NCBI GenBank assembly: GCA_015490475.1
Contig: WFXT01000145.1
Span: forward strand, 1-11,235
Direction: 5' to 3'
DNA from: Bacteroidota bacterium
GTDB lineage: Bacteria > Bacteroidota > Bacteroidia > JAADEI01
DNA length: 11,235 nucleotides
Both the position numbers and the translations under genes were made by a program. Under the pieces are notes generated by a model. That model made no database searches. It had not been told where the DNA came from and saw nothing but the letters and a program-made list of their open reading frames with translations. Positions 1 to 7,126 of the stretch are shown here, piece after piece (within the stretch, counting starts at the first letter, position 1; every line of letters begins with the position of its first letter).

Positions 1-1521
1 AATGATGGTCAGATTTTCATTCGCTTAGACCCTGCAGCAGGAAAAGAAAACTGGACCAATAATGCAAGTGCTAATTTGCTTACGGGAACAGGAACAGTAT
101 ATATGGAAGCCGACGGTCCCCAGGAAATCACAGGTACATTCCCCACAACCTTCTACAATCTTGTCCTTGGTGGAGCAGGAGTGAATGAAAAATGGCTCAG
201 AGGTGTGGATATGTACGTGAAAAATACATTAAATCTTAATGATGAAATTTTATATGTGGATACACATACTGTTTATTTGCTAAATCCCGCCCCTAATTCA
301 TTACTTAGAACAGGTCCTACAACCCCTGATTTTACCGATAATATCAATGAAGGAATTATTGTCGCCAATCATTCTACGCGCGATTTACGTCATAAAGGAT
401 TTCTGGCAAGAGCAGTGCAAGCCGGACAATCATATTTCTTCCCTGTGGGAGACACAACACAACTGACCAAAAGATTCAGACCCGTTATTATTCACCCCTT
501 ATCTATTCCGTCGGGGCAAACACAGGACACTATCTTCGTTCGTTTTGTTAACGTATCGCCTTTAACAGATTCCTATGACCCCAACAGATATCAGGACCCC
601 ATTACGTCGGTAGGCAATGTGTTCTATTGGTTGATTCATTCAGGAGGAGAAGCCAATGCACGACAGGACTCTATAATTGTGTTCTATAATGATGCTGTTG
701 ATGGAGGCTATTATAAAGGAATTGCACACTGGAATCCAGACAGCACTGACGTCAACACTTCAACCACACCAGCATGGACATATAAAGATTTCAACAACCC
801 TAATAGTCCAGGACAATGTCTGACCTGTCCAGTAAACAAGACCGCAGACACTCTGTCCTATATAAGACAGAAGTTCATTGGCAGATATGACCCATTCAAC
901 TATGCTACAAATACCAGTGGGCAGGGTGCTTCATGGGTCTTTACGCTCGTCGTTGACCCTGTTTTGCCACTTGACTTCGTTGTCCTTAAAGCAACACCGC
1001 AGAAAGACCACATTCTGGTTGAATGGACAGTTCCAATGGAAGGTGAAGACGTTATGGGATATGAACTTTTACGTAGTGATGTATTTACTAAACGAGAAGC
1101 AATATACTGGCAAGACGCTAAGAAAGTTACTGGGCTATATACATATTCTTATAACGACTATAATGTTGAACGAGGGGTGGTATATGAATATGTGGTCAGG
1201 GCTGTTTTCTCTGATGGCACAGAACGATATTCTAATGTGGCAACTGCGATGCTTGGCGAAGAAAACGGCTTAGCATCTGTGAGTATTATTGACAATCAGT
1301 TTGACGGAAATATGTCTGTCTTGCTTACTTCTACTCAACCAACCACTGCTGATTTGCTTATGTATGATGCCACAGGAAGGCTTGTGTGGATGAAGCAAAA
1401 AGTGTCTGTTAATGGTGTAGCAACAGTTAATGTGCCTTATAATGTTCTGGCAAGAGGCGTATATACTTTGAGTGTCCGTTTTGAGAGAGAAGGTGTTGTA
1501 GCATTGAAAGTTATGAGATAA
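1..1521 (+). CDS. Secreted/surface protein with Fn3-like module and type IX secretion C-terminal domain (5' partial)
   Basis: The frame is open from the first base, so the true start lies left of the window; 506 residues are visible. The first part (about 1-315) is beta-rich, with phrases such as FYNLVLGGAG and SYFFPVGD that are common in long Bacteroidota surface proteins. It also has a CLTC pair at residues 273-276. About residues 321-417 look like a fibronectin type III module (ILVEWTV, GYELLRS, YEYVVRAVFSDG). The last 80 residues (about 426-506) match a type A T9SS sorting domain, with LLMYDATGRLVW, ARGVYTLSV and a final KVMR. In this family the domain directs export through the outer membrane by the T9SS, after which it is cleaved. 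The protein is therefore probably released or surface-anchored. Its ligand or activity cannot be told, since no catalytic motif is visible in this part. The next gene is 142 bp away. Confidence 0.9.
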   Translation, partial: NDGQIFIRLDPAAGKENWTNNASANLLTGTGTVYMEADGPQEITGTFPTTFYNLVLGGAGVNEKWLRGVDMYVKNTLNLNDEILYVDTHTVYLLNPAPNSLLRTGPTTPDFTDNINEGIIVANHSTRDLRHKGFLARAVQAGQSYFFPVGDTTQLTKRFRPVIIHPLSIPSGQTQDTIFVRFVNVSPLTDSYDPNRYQDPITSVGNVFYWLIHSGGEANARQDSIIVFYNDAVDGGYYKGIAHWNPDSTDVNTSTTPAWTYKDFNNPNSPGQCLTCPVNKTADTLSYIRQKFIGRYDPFNYATNTSGQGASWVFTLVVDPVLPLDFVVLKATPQKDHILVEWTVPMEGEDVMGYELLRSDVFTKREAIYWQDAKKVTGLYTYSYNDYNVERGVVYEYVVRAVFSDGTERYSNVATAMLGEENGLASVSIIDNQFDGNMSVLLTSTQPTTADLLMYDATGRLVWMKQKVSVNGVATVNVPYNVLARGVYTLSVRFEREGVVALKVMR

Positions 1522-1557
1522 AGCAAGGAAATTAAAGAATAGCGAAAACCTTTTAGC

Positions 1558-1588
1558 TTGATTGAACGTATAATTTCAAAAACGTTTG
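1558..1588 (+). promoter_or_regulatory. Weak Bacteroidota-type promoter candidate for the small hypothetical gene
   Basis: A TTG at 1558-1560 is followed after 20 bases by AACGTTTG at 1581-1588. This resembles the Bacteroidota -33 TTG / -7 TAnnTTTG arrangement, with one mismatch in the -7 box (A for T). The rest of the 142-bp gap (1522-1663) shows no convincing terminator for the upstream gene. Assignment rests on spacing and a partial match only. Confidence 0.3.
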
Positions 1589-1663
1589 TTTCATGCTTCT
1601 CTTTAACAATCATTCAAAGTTGCGCTTCCTCATAAAAGGGGAAGGACTCAAAAACAGAAAACC

Positions 1664-2002
1664 ATGCAAGGAACAGGAAATCATCCCAACATACAATTTC
1701 AAAATCCAATAGCCTTGGTTGCTCAAGCAAAACCAATTGACAAAGAGAAAGTGGACACACTCACATTTTGCAAGGAGGATGTCTTAACCACTGAGGAGGA
1801 GCGACAGAAGAGGCGATGGGCGCTCAACAGAGCTCTAACCCTTGGTAACATTTTTAAACACAAGGCTCGCATCTACTTCATGACAGAAAATGGACCATTC
1901 TATGTCTATACTACTATTTGGGCTCTTACCGAGAAGAATGTCTTATTAAAGGCACAGAAGGCAATACCGATTTGCTCTATTTTCCACGTTGAACTTGTTT
2001 GA
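1664..2002 (+). CDS. Small conserved protein of unknown function (112 aa)
   Basis: The reading frame encodes 112 residues. The C-terminal half (about residues 43-111: TEEERQKRRWALNRAL, then HKARIYFMTENGPFYVYTTIW, IPICSIFHVEL) resembles a short Bacteroidota protein that I recall as widespread but uncharacterised. That protein has a charged helix followed by a small beta-sheet with a conserved TTIWA-type strand and an IPI..I..VEL end. The first 40 or so residues look low in conservation, so the ATG at 1664 may not be the real start; in-frame TTG and GTG codons lie downstream (for example GTG in KEKVD). There is no signal peptide or membrane segment, so it is probably cytoplasmic. Its 3' end overlaps the convergent nfi gene by 26 bp. 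Function is unknown. That the gene is real is moderately well supported by the recognisable C-terminal pattern. Confidence 0.72.
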   Translation: MQGTGNHPNIQFQNPIALVAQAKPIDKEKVDTLTFCKEDVLTTEEERQKRRWALNRALTLGNIFKHKARIYFMTENGPFYVYTTIWALTEKNVLLKAQKAIPICSIFHVELV

Positions 2003-2672
2003 GTTCTTTTCGTTTATGGGAAACAAGGTGATGAGCCAATCTCGTAGGTTCTGGTAGTCTGTATTTTCCAAGGCATTTCATAACTACCAGCAGGGCAGAG
2101 TCAATGTCTATCAAATGCCCGGGAGAAATAAATATCGGCTTCACTTTGTCCCTACTTCTTAACACAATCCCAACAGGTCTATCATTGATAAACAAAATCG
2201 TATAGGAACCTTTGGTTTGTGCCGGTTCTTGGTAATGTCCTATCAGTTTAGTTTTTGCTACCCCGATGGAGGGAATCTGAAACCAGATGCCAAGGTGTGT
2301 TGCAATGCCTGCACGTCTTGGATGTGCTATGCCGTGTCCGTCTGCCATTATTATGTCAGGACGTGGTAGTTCTCTGGTTAATTTGGTTAGTGCAGGCATT
2401 TCTCTGAACGCCAATAAGCCGGGAACGTAAGGAAATTTAACGGGTTCTACAACAGACGCACTGGCAACAGCTTGCTTTTCCTTAACGTCCCATATTATAC
2501 CGCCTGCTATTATTAACTCTTCATTATCTCGCTTAATAAATGAACAATCAAAACCTGCAATATACCTAAAATCTTTTTCTAAGGGTTTTAGTTCAACGGA
2601 CTTTGCAATTTCTTTTTGTAATTTGATAGCTTCAGAAGGTGAACCGGTCCAATGCCATTCTTTGCCCCACAC
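1977..2672 (-). CDS. nfi: Endonuclease V (deoxyinosine 3' endonuclease)
   Basis: This 231-residue protein fits the family length. Endonuclease V cuts the second phosphodiester bond 3' of deoxyinosine (from adenine deamination) in DNA and starts alternative excision repair. All family motifs are present. The metal ligand D42 lies in AGFDCSF, the wedge motif PYVPGLLAFRE spans residues 81-91 with E91, the metal-binding D111 and H117 lie in MADGHGIAHPRRAG, and K140 lies in GVAKTKL. These align with D43, Y80, E89, D110, H116 and K139 of the Thermotoga enzyme. The start is GTG at 2672, directly abutting the TAG stop of the upstream OsmC-like gene at 2673-2675. The two are thus almost certainly co-transcribed and translationally coupled. 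The 3' end overlaps the convergent small gene. The active site is complete, so it should be functional. Confidence 0.95.
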   Translation of the reverse strand: MWGKEWHWTGSPSEAIKLQKEIAKSVELKPLEKDFRYIAGFDCSFIKRDNEELIIAGGIIWDVKEKQAVASASVVEPVKFPYVPGLLAFREMPALTKLTRELPRPDIIMADGHGIAHPRRAGIATHLGIWFQIPSIGVAKTKLIGHYQEPAQTKGSYTILFINDRPVGIVLRSRDKVKPIFISPGHLIDIDSALLVVMKCLGKYRLPEPTRLAHHLVSHKRKELKQVQRGK

Positions 2673-3092
2673 CTATTTTATCAATTCATAGTCATAAGAC
2701 ACAGGAACAGCAGGACGAACAGTCAACACAACAGAGCAATACTTTTCCATCGTTAGTTCAAGAGCTTTTTTTAGTTTCTCTTCGTCAATGTTTCCTTTGA
2801 TAACAAAATGAACGTGAATTTTCTGGAAAAGGGTCGGCTTACTATTTGGAATGGGTTCGGCGGTAACTTCCGCTTTGATATCTTCAACTTCCTGTCTCAT
2901 TTTGCCGAGTATGGCAACCACGTCCATAACAGCACAACCACCAAGGGAGACAAGGAGCAAATGCATTGGTCTGAAACCAGCCCACTTGCCCCCAAACTTA
3001 GGAACAGAGTCCATATATACTTCATGTCCTTTTTCGTCTATGCCCTTTAGCAGGAAAGGTGCTTCTTCCCTGATTATTTCAACTTTAACCAT
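2673..3092 (-). CDS. OsmC/YhfA-family thiol protein (probable peroxide or redox role)
   Basis: This 139-residue protein matches the OsmC/Ohr superfamily, nearest to the YhfA-like branch. It has the RPMHLLLVSLGGC segment with C53 at the start of the central helix, then MDVVAILGK, and the second cysteine C119 in MEKYCSVV. Superfamily members are homodimers that use two such cysteines to reduce organic hydroperoxides (Ohr, OsmC). YhfA-type members keep the cysteines but their substrate is poorly defined, so specific Ohr activity is not claimed. There is no signal peptide, so it is cytoplasmic. The ATG at 3092 is the natural start and encodes the usual short N-terminal strand. It is the first gene of a two-gene unit with nfi and is divergent from the peroxiredoxin gene across only 40 bp, which suggests a shared redox or stress theme. 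Confidence 0.9.
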   Translation of the reverse strand: MVKVEIIREEAPFLLKGIDEKGHEVYMDSVPKFGGKWAGFRPMHLLLVSLGGCAVMDVVAILGKMRQEVEDIKAEVTAEPIPNSKPTLFQKIHVHFVIKGNIDEEKLKKALELTMEKYCSVVLTVRPAVPVSYDYELIK

Positions 3093-3108
3093 CTGTTATA
3101 TAATTTTG
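3077..3108 (+). promoter_or_regulatory. Candidate promoter for the peroxiredoxin gene
   Basis: TAATTTTG at 3101-3108 is an exact match to the Bacteroidota -7 box TAnnTTTG. The -33 region 20 bases upstream (3077-3080, TTTC) matches TTTG only partly and lies inside the first codons of the divergent OsmC-like gene. Transcription would begin near 3112-3115, giving a leader of about 20 nt before the ATG at 3133. The matching promoter for the divergent osmC-nfi unit must also lie in or near this 40-bp gap. A near match on the minus strand (TAAATTAG, 3122-3115) is a weak candidate for it. Confidence 0.45.
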
Positions 3109-3132
3109 ATATTGCTAATTTAGACATAAGCA

Positions 3133-3618
3133 ATGATTCAGGAACCAGTATTGCTCAGAGCCGGAGCACCAGCACCAGATTTTAAGGGAATTACACATAA
3201 AGGAGACACATGGCAATTATCACAACACCGGGGGAAATATGTAGTGTTACTTTTCTATCCCAAAGATTTTACGCCAGGATGCACAAGGGAACTCAAAGAG
3301 ATGAAGCATTTGGAACCGATTGTTCCACCTGAAAAAGTTGAAATAGTGGGCATAAGCAAAGATAAGCCTGATGTTCACAAGAAATTTAAAGAGAAAACTT
3401 CCTTCCCTTTCACATTAATTAGTGATGTGTCAGGAGAAATATGTAGAAAGTATGATGCCCTTGCATTGTGGAACCTGCCAAAGCGAAAAACATACATAAT
3501 CTGTCCAGAGGGTTACATTATTCGCATTTACAACAAGGTGGACCCAGCCAATCATTACCGTGAGATTCTCGCTTTCCTTAATAACATTGGTGCGATTAAT
3601 ACTGAAAGTTGCAGGTAA
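3133..3618 (+). CDS. bcp: Bcp/PrxQ-type thiol peroxiredoxin
   Basis: This 161-residue AhpC/TSA-fold protein belongs to the Bcp/PrxQ group, cytoplasmic enzymes that reduce hydrogen peroxide and alkyl hydroperoxides with thioredoxin-like donors. The thioredoxin-fold start APDFKG is followed by the signature YPKDFTPGCT with the peroxidatic cysteine C50, then VEIVGISKD. The conserved arginine R118 follows in KRKTYII, part of the active-site pocket. The usual resolving cysteine five residues after C50 is absent (position 55 is Lys), and none lies near position 83, where another PrxQ subgroup has it. The remaining cysteines are C104, C124 and C160. It may therefore work as a 1-Cys enzyme or use C104 or another cysteine. 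It lies 27 bp upstream of recJ in the same direction and is divergent from the OsmC-like gene. Confidence 0.9.
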   Translation: MIQEPVLLRAGAPAPDFKGITHKGDTWQLSQHRGKYVVLLFYPKDFTPGCTRELKEMKHLEPIVPPEKVEIVGISKDKPDVHKKFKEKTSFPFTLISDVSGEICRKYDALALWNLPKRKTYIICPEGYIIRIYNKVDPANHYREILAFLNNIGAINTESCR

Positions 3619-3621
3619 CTA

Positions 3622-3644
3622 TTAATGTATTTTTAATGTATTTT
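3622..3644 (+). repeat. AT-rich 11-bp tandem repeat just before recJ
   Basis: The 12-mer TTAATGTATTTT occurs at 3622-3633 and again at 3633-3644 (period 11), and a third partial copy (TTAATGAT) runs into the recJ start. Each copy carries an ATG, so three ATG triplets (3625, 3636, 3646) are staggered in front of and at recJ. The first, in the recJ frame, stops after three codons (ATG TAT TTT TAA). The second opens a 9-codon frame that ends at 3665 inside recJ. It may affect initiation or be simple AT-rich drift. Confidence 0.7.
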
Positions 3645-3645
3645 A

Positions 3646-5349
3646 ATGATGACAAGGAAGTGTAAATGGTCGGTTCCAGATATTGAGCGTGATATTATTG
3701 AACAATTGAAGAAAGACCTTGAGGTAGAACAGGATGCCATAGCCATAATGCTTGCCAGAAGAGGTATTTTTAACAGAAATCAGGCGGAGCAATTTTATAA
3801 TCCGTCCCTTAAAGATCTTTATGCCCCTTCCCTGTTGCCAGATATAGATAGAGCAGCAAAAAGATTGTATGAAGCCATCAAAAATGGTGAACATATAGCA
3901 ATAGTTGGAGATTATGATGTTGACGGAATCACTTCAACAGCAATTTTGATTAGCTTCTTAAAAAAACTTGGTGCTAAGTTTACTTATTACATTCCCGATA
4001 GAAAGGTTCATGGTTATGGTCTGAATGTGGAGGCAGTACAGAACGCTCTTCAGCATAATGCTTCTCTGCTTATTGCTGTGGACATAGGTAGTAAGGACTT
4101 CGCTTCTGCTAATCTCGCTACTGCTCACGGCTTAGACATTATTATACTTGACCATCATGAGACAGGAGATGTGTTGCCCGAGGTTACTGCTTTTGTCAAT
4201 CCACAAGCCCCACACAGCCAATATCCAAACAAAAAGTTATCTGCCAGTGCAGTTGTGTTCAAATTTGTTCAATATTTCGTTCAGCGATATGGAATAAGAG
4301 GCTTCAATCCCTTATCGTTACTGGATTTTGTTATGCTGGGCTTGGTTGCCGACGTTATGCCTTTGCTGGGAGAAAATAGAACAATGATAGTTCACGGCTT
4401 GAAACTATTATCACAGTATCAACGTCCTGCTATTAGAACACTTTTTGAGCATTTCAATGTTGAATTGACTGATTCCGATGGCTCTACGCAACTTGACCTG
4501 AGAGATATTATGTTCAAAATTGCCCCATTGCTCAATTCGGCAGGTCGTATAGCACATGCCAGAACAGCTCTTAATCTTTTGTTATCTGAATCAGAACAGG
4601 AGGCTAAATACTGGATGGACCGTCTGGAAAGAGTGAACAATGAACGACGCAGATTAACAGAAAAAACCATTGAAGAGGCAATCAGACAAGCTGTTAAACA
4701 GTCCAACAGAGACATAATAATTATTGTAGGAGAAGATTGGGAGGAAGGCATAATGGGAATAATAGCTGCACGTATTCAGGACCAGTTTAAAAAACCAGTT
4801 ATTGCTTTGACTAATGTTGGCTACAATACTTTGAAAGGTTCTGGGCGTTCCCCAGAAGGCATTAATCTCTATGAATTAATGAGTCCTTTAGGAACTGAAT
4901 TTGTGCGCTTTGGAGGGCATGCCAATGCAGTGGGAATAACTATTGTTAAAGATAAATTGCATGTGCTAAAAGATATAAAAATTGATGATGTCTCAGAGCA
5001 AACTGCCCCATTAACCATAGATGGATATCTATCATTTAAAGATTTGAGGAAGGAGAAGGTTCTATGGTTTATTGAGCGTTCTGCGCCATGGGGAGAAGCC
5101 AATCCAGTACCCCTGTTTGCTACACAGGTTATTGAAGATAATTCGTCTGAAATTTTAAAGGAGAAGCATCTTAAACTGTCCGTTACTGATAGATATGGCA
5201 TCAGGGAGAGAGTTGTGATGTGGGAAGGAGCACCAATGCTTGAAAAGTTGAAAGGAAAGCGATTTGAATTGTGTTATTATGTGAAAAGGCGAAAGTTCAA
5301 TGGTAAGCAATACATTAACTTATACGTTAAAGATTATGAATTGTTATGA
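3646..5349 (+). CDS. recJ: Single-stranded-DNA-specific exonuclease RecJ
   Basis: This 567-residue protein has the length usual for RecJ. RecJ is a 5'-3' ssDNA exonuclease of the DHH phosphoesterase superfamily that acts in recombination, mismatch repair and base-excision repair. Motif I is GDYDVDG (D89, D91, D93), motif II is AVDIGSKD (D146), motif III is LDHHE (D169, H170, H171), and motif IV contains ADVMP (D236). The C-terminal DHHA1 domain has EEGIMGIIAAR (367-376), GSGRS (398-402) and FGGHANAVG (422-430), followed by an OB-like segment. All metal ligands are present. The motif II context (IGSK where CGI or NGI is usual) and the LSASAVVFK segment (where glycines are common) are somewhat divergent. 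The start may be ATG 3646 or the adjacent ATG 3649. The stop overlaps the lptB start by 4 bp, so the two are coupled. Confidence 0.96.
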   Translation: MMTRKCKWSVPDIERDIIEQLKKDLEVEQDAIAIMLARRGIFNRNQAEQFYNPSLKDLYAPSLLPDIDRAAKRLYEAIKNGEHIAIVGDYDVDGITSTAILISFLKKLGAKFTYYIPDRKVHGYGLNVEAVQNALQHNASLLIAVDIGSKDFASANLATAHGLDIIILDHHETGDVLPEVTAFVNPQAPHSQYPNKKLSASAVVFKFVQYFVQRYGIRGFNPLSLLDFVMLGLVADVMPLLGENRTMIVHGLKLLSQYQRPAIRTLFEHFNVELTDSDGSTQLDLRDIMFKIAPLLNSAGRIAHARTALNLLLSESEQEAKYWMDRLERVNNERRRLTEKTIEEAIRQAVKQSNRDIIIIVGEDWEEGIMGIIAARIQDQFKKPVIALTNVGYNTLKGSGRSPEGINLYELMSPLGTEFVRFGGHANAVGITIVKDKLHVLKDIKIDDVSEQTAPLTIDGYLSFKDLRKEKVLWFIERSAPWGEANPVPLFATQVIEDNSSEILKEKHLKLSVTDRYGIRERVVMWEGAPMLEKLKGKRFELCYYVKRRKFNGKQYINLYVKDYELL

Positions 5350-6089
5350 GTGGAACGAGCGTATTATGGTGTGAAAAACTGGTTAAAAAGTATAGAGGAC
5401 GACGTGTCGTTAATGAAGTTTCCCTTGAAGTGAGACAAGGAGAAATTGTGGGATTGCTTGGTCCCAATGGAGCAGGTAAAACAACTACATTCTATATGCT
5501 TGTTGGCTTTATAAAACCAGATAGTGGCAGAATTTATCTTGATAATGAGGACATTACTAAGGAACCTATGTACAAGCATGCACGCAGAGGAATAGGTTAT
5601 TTGCCACAGGAAAGTTCAATATTTAGGAAACTGACAGTAGAGGAAAACATATTGGCAGTATTGGAACTTCAAATAAAAGACAAAAGGAAGCGCAAAAGAC
5701 GATTGGAACAATTGCTTGAGGAGTTCGGTATTGAAAAGGTGCGTAAAACACGCGGAGACCTGCTCTCTGGAGGAGAAAGACGCAGAACAGAGATAGCAAG
5801 AGCACTGGCTGCCAACCCCAGATTTATGCTTCTTGATGAACCTTTTGCAGGAATTGACCCCATTGCAGTGGAAGACATACAGAATCTTATATTGCAACTA
5901 AAAGAGCGAAACATAGGTATTCTCATCACTGACCATAATGTTGATGAAACACTGTCTATTACAGACCGTGCTTATTTGCTGTTTGATGGAAAGATATTGA
6001 AACAGGGCACAGCAGAGGAACTGGCAGCAGATGAACAAGTGAGGAGGCTCTATCTCGGAAAGCATTTTCAATTGAAACGAAAAGTTTAG
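5346..6089 (+). CDS. lptB: Lipopolysaccharide export ABC transporter ATP-binding protein LptB
   Basis: LptB is the cytoplasmic ATPase of the LptB2FGC complex, which pulls lipopolysaccharide out of the inner membrane and drives it along the Lpt bridge to the outer membrane. The 247 residues contain Walker A GPNGAGKT (39-46), the Q-loop at Q88 in GYLPQES, and the signature LSGGERRR (140-147). Walker B is MLLDEP (161-166), the D-loop is AGID and the switch histidine is H197 in LITDHN. The combination SGGERRRTEIARALA with DEPFAGIDPIAVEDI is diagnostic of LptB and separates it from LivF/LivG-type ATPases. A KRKRKRR run at about 113-119 makes the helical region basic. The membrane partners LptFG are not in this window. 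The start ATG overlaps the recJ stop (ATGA at 5346-5349), and a radical SAM gene follows 5 bp after the stop. Confidence 0.96.
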   Translation: MSGTSVLWCEKLVKKYRGRRVVNEVSLEVRQGEIVGLLGPNGAGKTTTFYMLVGFIKPDSGRIYLDNEDITKEPMYKHARRGIGYLPQESSIFRKLTVEENILAVLELQIKDKRKRKRRLEQLLEEFGIEKVRKTRGDLLSGGERRRTEIARALAANPRFMLLDEPFAGIDPIAVEDIQNLILQLKERNIGILITDHNVDETLSITDRAYLLFDGKILKQGTAEELAADEQVRRLYLGKHFQLKRKV

Positions 6090-6094
6090 GCATA

Positions 6095-7126
6095 GTGAAG
6101 CGCAAATCAGTTTTAATCTATGATAAATTGCAGGCTCTTAAAGCATTAATGCCAAGGGTTCATCATCTTGCAGGCTTATGGATTTCATATCATCTTTCTC
6201 GCTTTGCAAAAAAGAATTTCATTTTCGGGATGCCAATTGCCATGAGTATTGAGCCAACAACTTACTGCAACTTGAGGTGTCCACAGTGCCCAAGCGGTCT
6301 TCGGTCCTTTACGAGACCAACAGGTTCCCTCTCTATTGAAACATATATCAAGTTCCTTGAGAAAATAAAATCTCATGTGGCGTTTTTGACACTTTATTTT
6401 CAAGGGGAGCCTTTTTTGAATCCCTATTTTATTGATATGGTCAGGGAAGCCCGTCAAAGGAACATATATGTGATGACTTCCACAAATGGACACTTTTTGG
6501 AAGAAGATATTGCTCGTGACCTAATCCTTGCCGGGTTGAATCGCATTATTTTTTCAATAGATGGAATAACACAGGAAACATACAGTAAATATCGTGTTGG
6601 TGGCAACCTGCAGAAAGTCTTGCAAAACCTTCAATTGTTAGCATCTGTTCGCAATAGGCTGCACAAGAAAAACCCTTTGATAATATTTCAATTCATTGTT
6701 TTTAGGCATAATGAACATGAGATAGACATTGCTCGCAAGGTGGCATATCAACACGGATCAGATGTGTTCATGCTTAAATCAGCACAGATATACGATGATG
6801 CCAAAGATCCTTATTTACCAACAAATCCAAGGTATTCCCGCTATGAAAAGAATGATAGCGGAAAATTTGTCCTTAAAGGAAATCTACCAAACAGATGTTG
6901 GAGATTGTGGCACAATCCGGTGATTACGTGGGATGGCAGGTGGCTTCCCTGCTGCTTTGACAAAGATGGAAAATATGTGATGGGAAACCTGAATAATCAA
7001 AGCTCTAAGCAAATATGGAACAGCGATCAATACAAACGCTTCAGAAAAACAGTCTTTTCTGACAGACAGCAGATTGATATATGTAAGAATTGTTCCGAAG
7101 GTTTAAAAGTTACCTTCTTTGATTGA
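6095..7126 (+). CDS. Radical SAM/SPASM domain protein, substrate unknown
   Basis: This 343-residue protein starts at a GTG 5 bp after lptB. An N-terminal stretch of about 45 residues precedes the radical SAM core. The [4Fe-4S] ligands are C58, C62 and C65 in CNLRCPQC, the expected CX3CX2C motif that binds the cluster cleaving S-adenosylmethionine. The core continues with FQGEPFLNP (the GGEP-like motif), TSTNGHFL and IIFSIDG. The C-terminus is a shortened SPASM-like domain with C268, C286, C287, C330 and C333, enough for one auxiliary Fe-S cluster. SPASM proteins often modify peptides or proteins, but no small precursor gene lies next to it. I recall close relatives in many Bacteroidota, with the same PSGLRSFTRPTG and CFDKD stretches; none known to me has an assigned reaction. 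Its place between lptB and metK hints at envelope modification or simply SAM supply, both inferences. Confidence 0.92.
   Translation: MKRKSVLIYDKLQALKALMPRVHHLAGLWISYHLSRFAKKNFIFGMPIAMSIEPTTYCNLRCPQCPSGLRSFTRPTGSLSIETYIKFLEKIKSHVAFLTLYFQGEPFLNPYFIDMVREARQRNIYVMTSTNGHFLEEDIARDLILAGLNRIIFSIDGITQETYSKYRVGGNLQKVLQNLQLLASVRNRLHKKNPLIIFQFIVFRHNEHEIDIARKVAYQHGSDVFMLKSAQIYDDAKDPYLPTNPRYSRYEKNDSGKFVLKGNLPNRCWRLWHNPVITWDGRWLPCCFDKDGKYVMGNLNNQSSKQIWNSDQYKRFRKTVFSDRQQIDICKNCSEGLKVTFFD

Noticed and set aside
6729..6923. Possible small peptide precursor for the radical SAM/SPASM enzyme
   Set aside because: The frame lies wholly inside the radical SAM gene in another phase and shows no leader-core pattern. 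No free-standing small gene is found nearby.
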